From Acidobacteriota bacterium (GTDB lineage Bacteria > Acidobacteriota > Terriglobia > Terriglobales > Acidobacteriaceae), in NCBI GenBank assembly GCA_003225595.1, contig QIAR01000289.1:1-6558 (forward strand): 6,558 nucleotides of DNA, read 5' to 3'. The notes beneath the pieces were generated by a model. That model had not been told where the DNA came from, searched no databases, and saw nothing but the letters and a program-made list of their open reading frames with translations. Position numbers and translations under genes: made by a program. This document shows positions 1 to 5,301 of this stretch, piece after piece. Within the stretch, counting starts at the first letter, position 1. Each line of letters opens with the position of its first letter.

Positions 1-868
1 GTTTTGCAGAACGTAACAGTGTCAGCGAAACATCCGCGCGCAATGTGGAATGAAGAGTCAAGGGCGGCGCCAGCATCATGCCGCGGGCGAGTTCTTCCCT
101 GGTCACTCCAGCCAGGTTCAACGCCGTGCGTTGTCCTGCGATCGCCTGCTCCGCAGCCTGTCCATGGACCTGCACACCGCGCACCCGTACTCGCCTGCCG
201 CTAGGGAAAACTTGCAGCTCTTCTTCTTTGCGGATTGTCCCCGACACCAGCGTGCCCGTTACTACTGTACCGAAGCCCTTCATGCTGAACACACGGTCAA
301 TGGGCAATCGCACCATGGCAGCCGAGTCTTTGGCTGGCACTTCTGCCGTAACTTCCACCAATGCTCGCTTGAGTTCCTCGAGCCCCTCGCCTGTGAGCGA
401 ACTGACCGCGACGATGGGCGAATTTGCGGGATCAAGAAACGAACCGCGCAGGAAGTCTTCGACTTCAAGACGGACTACTTCGAGCGTGTCTTGGTCCACG
501 AGATCCGATTTCGTCAGCACCGTAATCCCGCGGCGCACCGAAAGTAGCCGGCAGATATCGAAATGTTCGCGCGTCTGCGGCTTGATCGACTCGTCCGCCG
601 CGATCACCAGCAGCACCAAGTCAATTCCTCCGATGCCGGCCAGCATGTTGCGCACGAATCGTTCATGACCAGGGACATCTACGAAGCCCAGGCGCAGGAG
701 ATCGCCACTGTGTGCGGGCAGTTCCAGGTGGGCAAAGCCGATATCAATGGTGATCCCACGCCGCTTCTCTTCTTCCAGACGATCGGCATCAATACCTGTG
801 AGTGCCTTGACCAGCGCGGTTTTGCCGTGGTCGATGTGCCCAGCGGTACCTACGATGACCGATTTCAT
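1..868 (-). CDS. selB: Selenocysteine-specific translation elongation factor SelB (N-terminal part, cut by left edge)
   Basis: SelB is the GTPase that carries selenocysteinyl-tRNA(Sec) to the ribosome at recoded UGA codons next to a SECIS hairpin. The minus-strand frame from ATG 868 is open to the window edge (289 full codons). It shows the complete G domain: P-loop GHIDHGKT at residues 10-17, switch I RGITID at 37-42, DVPGHE at 64-69, TKSD at 119-122 (G4, Thr replacing the usual Asn) and VSSLTGEGL at about 155-163. The EF-Tu-like beta-barrel domain 2 follows from about 181 and contains MKGFGTVVTGTLVSG. The opening MKSVIVGTAGHIDHGK with an early DADRLEEEKRRG is characteristic of SelB rather than EF-Tu, which fixes the start. 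The C-terminal winged-helix domains that bind SECIS would lie to the left. No Shine-Dalgarno motif is visible, but a TATACT box sits just upstream. No selA or tRNA-Sec is seen here. The family call is very secure. Confidence 0.96.
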   Translation of the reverse strand, partial: MKSVIVGTAGHIDHGKTALVKALTGIDADRLEEEKRRGITIDIGFAHLELPAHSGDLLRLGFVDVPGHERFVRNMLAGIGGIDLVLLVIAADESIKPQTREHFDICRLLSVRRGITVLTKSDLVDQDTLEVVRLEVEDFLRGSFLDPANSPIVAVSSLTGEGLEELKRALVEVTAEVPAKDSAAMVRLPIDRVFSMKGFGTVVTGTLVSGTIRKEEELQVFPSGRRVRVRGVQVHGQAAEQAIAGQRTALNLAGVTREELARGMMLAPPLTLHSTLRADVSLTLLRSAK

Positions 869-900
869 CCGCAAGACAGTATAGTCGGGGCACTGCAGCC
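869..900 (-). promoter_or_regulatory. Possible -10 box directly upstream of selB (leaderless start?)
   Basis: On the minus strand TATACT (positions 883 to 878) ends 9 nt before the selB ATG. A transcript started from it would have almost no 5' leader, which fits the lack of a Shine-Dalgarno motif before the ATG. No good -35 hexamer is visible at 17-18 nt. This is a single-motif observation and could be chance. Confidence 0.3.
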
Positions 901-930
901 GGTAGTCGATGGTCCTGGGATGGTGGACGT

Positions 931-954
931 TTATCGTTGGTCGTTAGTCGTTGG
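931..954. repeat. Tandem heptamer repeat (NNNTCGT type)
   Basis: The plus strand reads TTATCGT-TGGTCGT-TAGTCGT-TGG from about 931: three consecutive 7-bp units sharing the TCGT end, with a degenerating fourth. Short tandem heptamers of this kind occur in intergenic DNA of several bacterial groups. It lies upstream of selB, about 60 nt from its start. No function is evident. Confidence 0.55.
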
Positions 955-973
955 GGCTAACCCGCAAGGCGAT

Positions 974-1002
974 GCTATTGCCATCGCCGCGCTATTGCCA
1001 TC
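974..1002. repeat. 12-bp direct repeat GCTATTGCCATC, two copies
   Basis: GCTATTGCCATC occurs at 974-985 and again at 991-1002, a 17-bp period with a GCCGC spacer. It lies in gene-free DNA between selB and the large repeat block. It is probably a small slippage or dispersed-repeat remnant. No coding or RNA signal is associated with it. Confidence 0.5.
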
Positions 1003-1162
1003 AATGTTCGCTGGCGCTGCTTGAGCAGTACGAAGACAGTCCGTACGCTTTTGCGCCTACGCCTTCGCTTCGGGTCCGGATGGCTTGATGGCAGAACAAC
1101 AAACGGGACGGTAGGGTTGGCCAATACCACGGCACCGCTGCCTGTCTTAGCCCCCTAGATCA
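1003..1162. other. Intergenic DNA without a recognisable gene
   Basis: No reading frame here looks like a protein and no RNA fold stands out. Near its right end the sequence GTCTTAGCCCCC (about 1144-1155) matches a segment that recurs inside both full copies of the large repeat (GTCTTAGCCCCCGAGACGG), so this stretch probably includes a degenerate fragment of a further copy to the left. Confidence 0.4.
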
Positions 1163-1423
1163 CATTTGCCATTCGAGCGAAGCGAGAATCTGCCTCTTTC
1201 CAGATCCAGATCATGTGGGGACGGGCGTCCCAGCCCCGTCCAGGCCGAGCAAAGCTCGGCTCCGCCTTAGATGCGCCCCGAAGAGCGCACCGCCATCCCC
1301 AACTCAGACACCTGTACCGTGGAAGAGCCATGAGGATACACGTCTTAGCCCCCGAGACGGTGACGCGACCGCACAAGAGAGATTGCGCTTTCGCATGAAC
1401 ACGAACCAGATGACCTTCGCCAC

Positions 1424-1489
1424 CTCTCCAGCGTGGGTTCTCGGCGTGGTCCCTCAGCGTGCTTCTTCAGCGTGCTTCCTCCGCCGTGG
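1424..1489. repeat. Nested 13-bp tandem array, 5 units
   Basis: Consecutive units are ctctccagcgtgg, gttctcggcgtgg, tccctcagcgtgc, ttcttcagcgtgc and a 14-bp last unit ttcctccgccgtgg. The shared core is TCAGCGTG or a close variant. It sits immediately left of the GCCGGCCT palindrome in copy 1 of the large repeat. Confidence 0.75.
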
Positions 1490-1493
1490 AAGA

Positions 1494-1511
1494 GCCGGCC
1501 TTCAGGCCGGC
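1494..1511. repeat. GC-rich palindrome in repeat copy 1
   Basis: GCCGGCCTTCAGGCCGGC is an inverted repeat with 8-bp arms around TC. The same 18 bases recur at 1873-1890 in copy 2. It resembles a REP-like palindromic element. No T-tract follows, so an intrinsic terminator is unlikely. Confidence 0.75.
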
Positions 1512-1776
1512 GTCCGCCCCACCCCTCCTCCCATTTGCCGTTTCGAGCGAATTCCAGATCCCGATTATGTGGGGACGGGCGTCCCCGCCCGTCCAGGCCG
1601 AGCAAAGCTCGGCTCCGCCTTAGATGCGCCCCGAAGAGGGTATCGCCATCCCCAACTCAGATACCTGTACCGTGGAAGAGGCAAGGGGATGCCCGTCTTA
1701 GCCCCCGAGACGGTGACGCGACCGGGCAAGAGACATGGCACCTTCGCATGAACACGAACCAGATGATCTTCGCCAC

Positions 1777-1868
1777 CTCTTCAGCATTGGTTCTCAGCAT
1801 GGGTTCTCGGCGTGGGTTCTCAGCGTGGTCCCTCAGCGTGCTTCCTCAGCGTGGTTCCTCCGCCGTGG
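1777..1868. repeat. Nested 13-bp tandem array, 7 units
   Basis: Units are ctcttcagcattg, gttctcagcatgg, gttctcggcgtgg, gttctcagcgtgg, tccctcagcgtgc, ttcctcagcgtgg and a 14-bp last unit ttcctccgccgtgg. The order and the last unit match the 5-unit array in copy 1, with two extra 'gttctc' units. This points to slippage or unequal crossover after the large repeat was duplicated. Confidence 0.8.
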
Positions 1869-1872
1869 AAGA

Positions 1873-1890
1873 GCCGGCCTTCAGGCCGGC
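1873..1890. repeat. GC-rich palindrome in repeat copy 2
   Basis: The bases are identical to those at 1494-1511: 8-bp arms GCCGGCCT/AGGCCGGC. The palindrome again lies directly after the 13-bp array, so array plus palindrome are one conserved block. Confidence 0.75.
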
Positions 1891-1903
1891 GCCCACCCCC
1901 CTC

Positions 1904-2068
1904 ACGTTTGTCATTTCGAGCGAAGCGAAGAATCTGCCTCTTTCCAGATCCAGATTATGTGGGGACGGGCGCCCCCGCCCGTCCAGGCCGAGCAAAGCTC
2001 GGCTCCGCCTTCGACGCGCCCCGAAGAGCACACCACCATCCCCAACTCAGGTACCCATATCGTGGAAG
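1904..2068. repeat. Large intergenic repeat, copy 3 (right part missing)
   Basis: It begins 'acgtttgtcatttcgagcg' and keeps the left half of the unit: the landmark at 1957, hairpin 1963-1984 (GGACGGGC/GCCCGTCC), hairpin 1987-2003 (GCCGAGC-AAA-GCTCGGC), 'cgcgccccgaagag' and 'ccatccccaactcag'. Similarity stops after 'cgtggaag' at about 2068. The 'gtcttagcccccgagacgg' segment, the 13-bp array and the palindrome are absent. The break lies about 20 bp before the signal-peptide-like ORF at 2091. Confidence 0.8.
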
Positions 2069-2090
2069 TCTCCCAGGCCCCCATAGATCC

Positions 2091-2150
2091 ATGAAGATTT
2101 CAACTCTGGCCTATCTGCTGACGATGGGGATGTTCGGGATGTTCGCATAG
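2091..2150 (+). other. Signal-peptide-like 19-codon ORF in frame with the next gene, ended by TAG
   Basis: ATG 2091 encodes MKISTLAYLLTMGMFGMFA, then TAG (2148-2150). It has a Lys near the start followed by a hydrophobic run ending in Ala, as in a Sec signal peptide. It shares the frame of the large gene at 2169, but TAG 2148 and TGA 2166 separate them. It could be a decayed original N-terminus, an upstream leader peptide, or chance. No Shine-Dalgarno motif is seen before it. Confidence 0.35.
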
Positions 2151-2168
2151 AAGAATCATGGCCGATGA

Positions 2169-4607
2169 TTGGGTCGAATCATGCTCGTCAGTTTGACGGT
2201 TCTTGCCCAGCAGCCGAAGGTGCTCGCGCCGCACAGGCCCATTGCGCCTCGAGTGCCTAAATCGCTAGAACAGCATGAACCAGGAGTGCTGCGGTCGCTG
2301 GTTGGAGGCTTGTGGATGATCGATGCGAATCGCAAGGCGTCGATATATCTAAGAAATGGCCTAGAGACGTCTTCGCTTACAGCAACGCCGAGCTTGTATC
2401 TTAGCAACGGAGCAAAGTATCAATTGGCTCCAGTTACGTTGGAGGCGTCTGGAACGGCAGTGATCAGCGTCAATGAAGCTCTTCGCCAGAAAGGGATTTC
2501 GCCTTGGGCTATGCTGTCGGGCTATGTTGAAGTTGAGTATACGTGGGCGTGGGATCCTCTCTGTGTGACGGTAAGCAGCGTCGATCCTGTGCACAGCGTG
2601 ATCTTCACTTATGGCCTCCAACCGTCGGTCGTGGCGGATCTTCGCTTTCGCATTTCCAAGCCAAAAATCGCAAGCATGTATTCGGTCGAGGGCATGTGGT
2701 GGAAGCCGGAAGCGGGCATAACAGGTTTCGTGGGATTGTCGAATACCACGGCCGAGCCTGTTGACGCTTGGGTGCAGGTCAGTGACAGCGAAAGCAAAAC
2801 GCTCGGAGAGCACACCGTCCGCGTCTCACCGCATGGCACCAAGATCGTGACGCTGCGAGCATTGGAGCACGTGGCGGCGGGCAGCACCGGCGGGTTGAGA
2901 GTTCTGCATACAGGAACCGAAGAGGGGCTGCTCATAAATGGGGGGCTGGAGGACCAGTCCAGTGGATACTCCGCGAACTTGCCTTTTCACTACACTTTTT
3001 CTTCTGCGCCACGACAAATCGGTCCAGAGGTCTATGCGGAGTTGGGCTTGATGACGGGAGCCGCAGATCCCATGATGGTGTTTCCTGCCGGGACCGTGTT
3101 CACACCGTTCTCCGTGGCCCGCAATGTTTCTGCGGAACCAGTTTCTGTGACGCCACACCTGTATTGGATGCAAGGGGCTTCAGCACGTTCGGCCCGGCTA
3201 GCTCCGTTCAGTCTGCTGCCGTTCCGGGCCGAGACTCTCAACCTTCCTTCAATGCTTCTGACTGCTGGGCTTAGTACCTTCAATGTGAGCGTAACCCTTA
3301 TTCTGGAAGCCCAAGGACAGCCTCGTTCGCTGCTGCTGGCCAGTGGAAGCGTGGACCAGAAAAACACCTACGTCTTCCAAGTGCTCCCGCGTGGTGTGCA
3401 GGAGAGTGCCGCGAAGACGGTCTCGTATTGGAGCACGGGAAATGGCGATGACACGATGGTAACGATATGGAATCCGGCCGACGAAGCCCAAGACTACCGA
3501 TTCACATTGTTCTTCGCAGGAGGTCACTACCGGCTTCCAATTCATTTGGAGGCGCGCGCCACACGGGTGTTCAACATCTCGGAGACTATCCAGAACCAAA
3601 TCCCAGACGAAGATGGAAACATCATCCCAGCGAGCGTGCATGAGGGGAGTGCAAAGATCGCAGGTGTGCATGCGGACAACGAGGACATTCTTGTCGCTTT
3701 GGATGCAGGCACTTACAATGTGCGCAAGGCAACCTGCTCGTATTACTGCATTAGCTGCGACGGTGAAATCTTGGCCTACGTTGTTATAACGCCCTTCAGT
3801 ATGGCTAAGGGAAGCACTAACCAACTGTCCTTCACCGATAAGTGGAATACCGGCTCGCAATTCTCGACGACCGGAACGTGGACCAGCAGTCAAACGAGCG
3901 TCGCCACAGTTAGCAGCACCAATAATGGCTACAATGGCTTGGTGACAGGAGTGTCACCGGGCACCGCGAATTTCACGGCCTCGGGATTCGGGAACGTCTA
4001 TATTTCCAGTTACTGTAATTATGACCCGTCTTGCCCTTACAATAGCTCTTTTCAGGGCAGCGGCGGGGGAAGCGTGAAGCCGACAGTAACCCTCTCATGC
4101 GATACCACTCACCTCACTCTAGGAACCACTGACTTTCCTGGCACGAAAAGCGGGTCATGCACCACCACTTCCAGCCCGCCAGGCGGAACATTTGGCTGGA
4201 CAGTGAATACCAGCGCGGTTACGTTCAGCGCAAACGGAAATTCGGCTACATACAGTTCTAATGCGGAGAGTTCGACTCAAGGAGACACGGTAGTCAAGGT
4301 CACATATACCGTGAATAGCCAATCCGCGTCCGGCAGTTCGCAGGGGATTACGGTACACAAACCTACCTCCCTGAAAACCGTCAGCACCGTTCCTAACGAT
4401 CACACGACAACTTGTACTGTCCCATGTCTGTTGAATCCAGGGAAGGGAACGTGCACAATTAAGGCCGGGACTTCCTGTAACTACACAGAGCCGATCACAA
4501 GGCGTAGGTACAGCGTTGTGGACAAGTGGGGCAATCTCTTCCAGAACGTCCAACTCTCCGGTGTCACCATTACGGAGAGCGTTACTGCCAGCCAGAAGTG
4601 GAACTAA
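2169..4607 (+). CDS. Large exported multi-domain beta-sandwich / bacterial Ig-like (Big) protein
   Basis: An 812-residue protein that I recognise only by architecture. Residues 1-14 (MGRIMLVSLTVLAQ) resemble a short signal-peptide core with QQPK at the likely mature end. Residues ~44-520 hold four similar beta-rich modules (about 44-150, 172-280, 288-410, 417-520). Each has a 'hydrophobic-x-N' strand (YLRN, LSN, ARN, IWN), a strand pair and then an 'L-x-P/A-x-x-T' turn. Residues ~533-615 look like a Big_2 domain (WTSSQTSVATVSS ... GLVTGVSPGTANFTA). A GSGGGS linker leads to an Ig-like domain at ~637-730 and a Cys-rich segment (C749, C753, C762, C770) to the end. Paired Cys (523/527/530, 616/622, 644/664) suggest disulfides outside the cytoplasm. 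No enzyme motif is seen; a surface or adhesion-type role is inference. The start is uncertain: TTG 2169 is used because TGA 2166 blocks extension, and ATG 2181 is the alternative. Neither has a clear ribosome site. The C-terminus may be truncated, since it ends abruptly where the next frame begins. Confidence 0.8.
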   Translation: MGRIMLVSLTVLAQQPKVLAPHRPIAPRVPKSLEQHEPGVLRSLVGGLWMIDANRKASIYLRNGLETSSLTATPSLYLSNGAKYQLAPVTLEASGTAVISVNEALRQKGISPWAMLSGYVEVEYTWAWDPLCVTVSSVDPVHSVIFTYGLQPSVVADLRFRISKPKIASMYSVEGMWWKPEAGITGFVGLSNTTAEPVDAWVQVSDSESKTLGEHTVRVSPHGTKIVTLRALEHVAAGSTGGLRVLHTGTEEGLLINGGLEDQSSGYSANLPFHYTFSSAPRQIGPEVYAELGLMTGAADPMMVFPAGTVFTPFSVARNVSAEPVSVTPHLYWMQGASARSARLAPFSLLPFRAETLNLPSMLLTAGLSTFNVSVTLILEAQGQPRSLLLASGSVDQKNTYVFQVLPRGVQESAAKTVSYWSTGNGDDTMVTIWNPADEAQDYRFTLFFAGGHYRLPIHLEARATRVFNISETIQNQIPDEDGNIIPASVHEGSAKIAGVHADNEDILVALDAGTYNVRKATCSYYCISCDGEILAYVVITPFSMAKGSTNQLSFTDKWNTGSQFSTTGTWTSSQTSVATVSSTNNGYNGLVTGVSPGTANFTASGFGNVYISSYCNYDPSCPYNSSFQGSGGGSVKPTVTLSCDTTHLTLGTTDFPGTKSGSCTTTSSPPGGTFGWTVNTSAVTFSANGNSATYSSNAESSTQGDTVVKVTYTVNSQSASGSSQGITVHKPTSLKTVSTVPNDHTTTCTVPCLLNPGKGTCTIKAGTSCNYTEPITRRRYSVVDKWGNLFQNVQLSGVTITESVTASQKWN

Positions 4608-5119
4608 AGATCACTGAACCCACGCGTCTGGAGATTGCTCTTGCACAAGTCGTTGGACAGGTGAGGGGATACGGCTATCAGCCAATTTCCGAGCATGTAA
4701 TTGAGGTATACCCTGTGGAGGAATGGTCGGACCCTGCCGATGTGCTGAATTTACGCGTTGGCAACTTCGTCGTGAAGAACGAGACAGCCACAAACATTTT
4801 CTCTAAGCCGACAAGATTCATTCCCGAACTGCGGGACTATCTACTCAAGGGCAAGACAGTGCAGGCCTGCGGAAGTATTGGACCGGGTCTAAGTTCGGCC
4901 GGACCGGGGATTACTCTCGATCTACGCGGGATGACAGTACGGCAGATCTTGGATTCGGCTGCGGAAGCAGATGCAACTCTTCGAGCCCACGCTAAAACGC
5001 ACGATCTGCCAGTTGGCTGGCTCCACAGAGTAGAAGGCGATCACCAGAGCGAACTTGTTCACATCTGGTCTTTCCTCTCAACGGTTCCTCGTGAATGGGA
5101 ACACTACTTACCTCAGTGA
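4598..5119 (+). CDS. Small protein with two STN/secretin-N-like segments, N-terminus apparently missing
   Basis: The frame encodes 173 residues from GTG 4598 (VELKITEPTRLEIALAQVV...). The first ~35 residues and the segment around residues 105-125 (ITLDLRGMTVRQILDSAAEA) both follow the pattern 'short beta strand, then LxxALxxxA helix, then a strand' seen in STN and secretin N-terminal modules. Such modules are common in exported envelope proteins. Between them lies a strand-rich stretch (DVLNLRVGNFVVKNE). The end (GWLHRVEGDHQSELVHIWSFLS) looks like a natural terminal strand pair. Normal coding character supports a real gene. GTG 4598 overlaps the preceding gene by 10 nt in another frame; GTG 4526 is an upstream alternative with an 82-nt overlap. 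Neither has a good ribosome site and neither gives a signal peptide, which is odd if the protein is exported. Either the gene lost its 5' end or it depends on coupling to the upstream gene. Function unknown. Confidence 0.65.
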   Translation: MELKITEPTRLEIALAQVVGQVRGYGYQPISEHVIEVYPVEEWSDPADVLNLRVGNFVVKNETATNIFSKPTRFIPELRDYLLKGKTVQACGSIGPGLSSAGPGITLDLRGMTVRQILDSAAEADATLRAHAKTHDLPVGWLHRVEGDHQSELVHIWSFLSTVPREWEHYLPQ

Positions 5120-5301
5120 CAGGAGATGACAGCTTGCGGGATCGATGCTCGGTGTGTTCGTCCGCATGTCCAGCAAGTACCGTACTTCCAATTTACCGTT
5201 CCCAGTAAACCCGTAGTGATTTCTGCGACAGCGTGGGTACAAGACGGTTTACTTAGAACCAAGGCAAGCACGTGACACTCTCCGGCGCAGAGTGCCGCAG
5301 C
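5120..5301 (+). other. Spacer with inverted repeats and a doubtful 49-codon ORF
   Basis: ATG 5126 opens a 49-codon ORF ending at TGA 5273-5275 (starting MTACGIDARC, containing YFQFTVPSKPVVISATAW). Its GGAG lies directly against the ATG, too close for a normal ribosome site. The ORF is in the same frame as the preceding gene, just past its TGA. Structure: a 13-bp palindrome AAGTAC-C-GTACTT (5175-5187); arms 5204-5214 and 5244-5253 (AGTAAACCCGT / ACGGTTTACT, one bulged C); arms CACTCT/AGAGTG around 5276-5294. No T-tract follows, so no terminator is claimed. The stretch may be regulatory DNA or gene debris. Confidence 0.35.
5175..5187. promoter_or_regulatory. 13-bp palindrome, possible operator
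   Basis: AAGTACCGTACTT is a perfect odd palindrome (6-bp arms, central C). It lies about 115 bp upstream of the proposed start of the haloperoxidase-like gene, in DNA without a convincing gene. Such dyads often bind dimeric repressors, but nothing here identifies one. Confidence 0.25.

Larger units (their letters stand above)
1163..1531. repeat. Large intergenic repeat, copy 1 (full)
   Basis: This is the first full copy of a ~350-390 bp unit. Order within the unit: a 'catttgcc-attcgagcgaagcgag' edge; 'atgtggggacgggcg' from 1213; hairpin 1219-1241 (GGACGGG/CCCGTCC, here slightly degenerate); hairpin 1244-1260 (GCCGAGC-AAA-GCTCGGC); 'gatgcgccccgaagag'; 'ccatccccaactcag'; 'cctgtaccgtggaagag'; 'gtcttagcccccgagacggtgacgcgacc'; 'tcgcatgaacacgaaccagatga'; a 13-bp tandem array (1424-1489); and the palindrome 1494-1511. 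The same landmarks recur in the same order 354 bp downstream. Several frames happen to be open through it, but they encode only low-complexity Arg/Pro/Ser peptides that differ between copies, so I treat it as non-coding. Confidence 0.85.
1532..1903. repeat. Large intergenic repeat, copy 2 (full, left edge deleted)
   Basis: This is the second full copy, with the same landmark order as copy 1. Its landmark 'atgtggggacgggcg' starts at 1567, 354 bp after that of copy 1 and 390 bp before that of copy 3. Compared with copies 1 and 3 it lacks about 17 bp near the left edge: the 'agcgaagaatctgcc' part after 'tttcgagcga' is gone. It gains two 13-bp units in the nested array. Its hairpins are perfect: 1573-1594 (GGACGGGC/GCCCGTCC, 6-nt loop) and 1597-1613 (GCCGAGC-AAA-GCTCGGC). 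Confidence 0.85.

Noticed and set aside
50..1024. Plus-strand frames opposite selB
   Set aside because: The minus strand encodes an unmistakable SelB G domain; the opposite frames are by-products of its codon bias.
869..1162. tRNA-Sec or other selenocysteine gene next to selB
   Set aside because: No cloverleaf with a long variable arm or TCA anticodon context could be recognised; the area holds only small repeats.
1155..2031. Minus-strand frames in the same block (for example 1345-1605 and 1846-2031)
   Set aside because: They are antisense readings of the same repeats with no domain or ribosome site.
1163..2068. CRISPR-like array
   Set aside because: Units are hundreds of bases long with conserved interiors, and the 13-bp array has no spacers; no cas gene is present.
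1215..2150. Several long plus-strand reading frames (up to 217 codons) through the repeat block
   Set aside because: They run through three repeat copies in different frames, encode Arg/Pro/Ser-rich low-complexity peptides, and the same DNA is read in different frames in different copies. This fits GC-rich repeat DNA, not genes.
2361..4553. Minus-strand frames inside the large gene (for example 3249-3893, 214 codons)
   Set aside because: They have no recognisable domains, while the plus-strand frame has a clear Ig-like/Big architecture.
5276..5294. CACTCT/AGAGTG stem-loop as intrinsic terminator
   Set aside because: The stem is only 6 bp and no T-tract follows on either strand.
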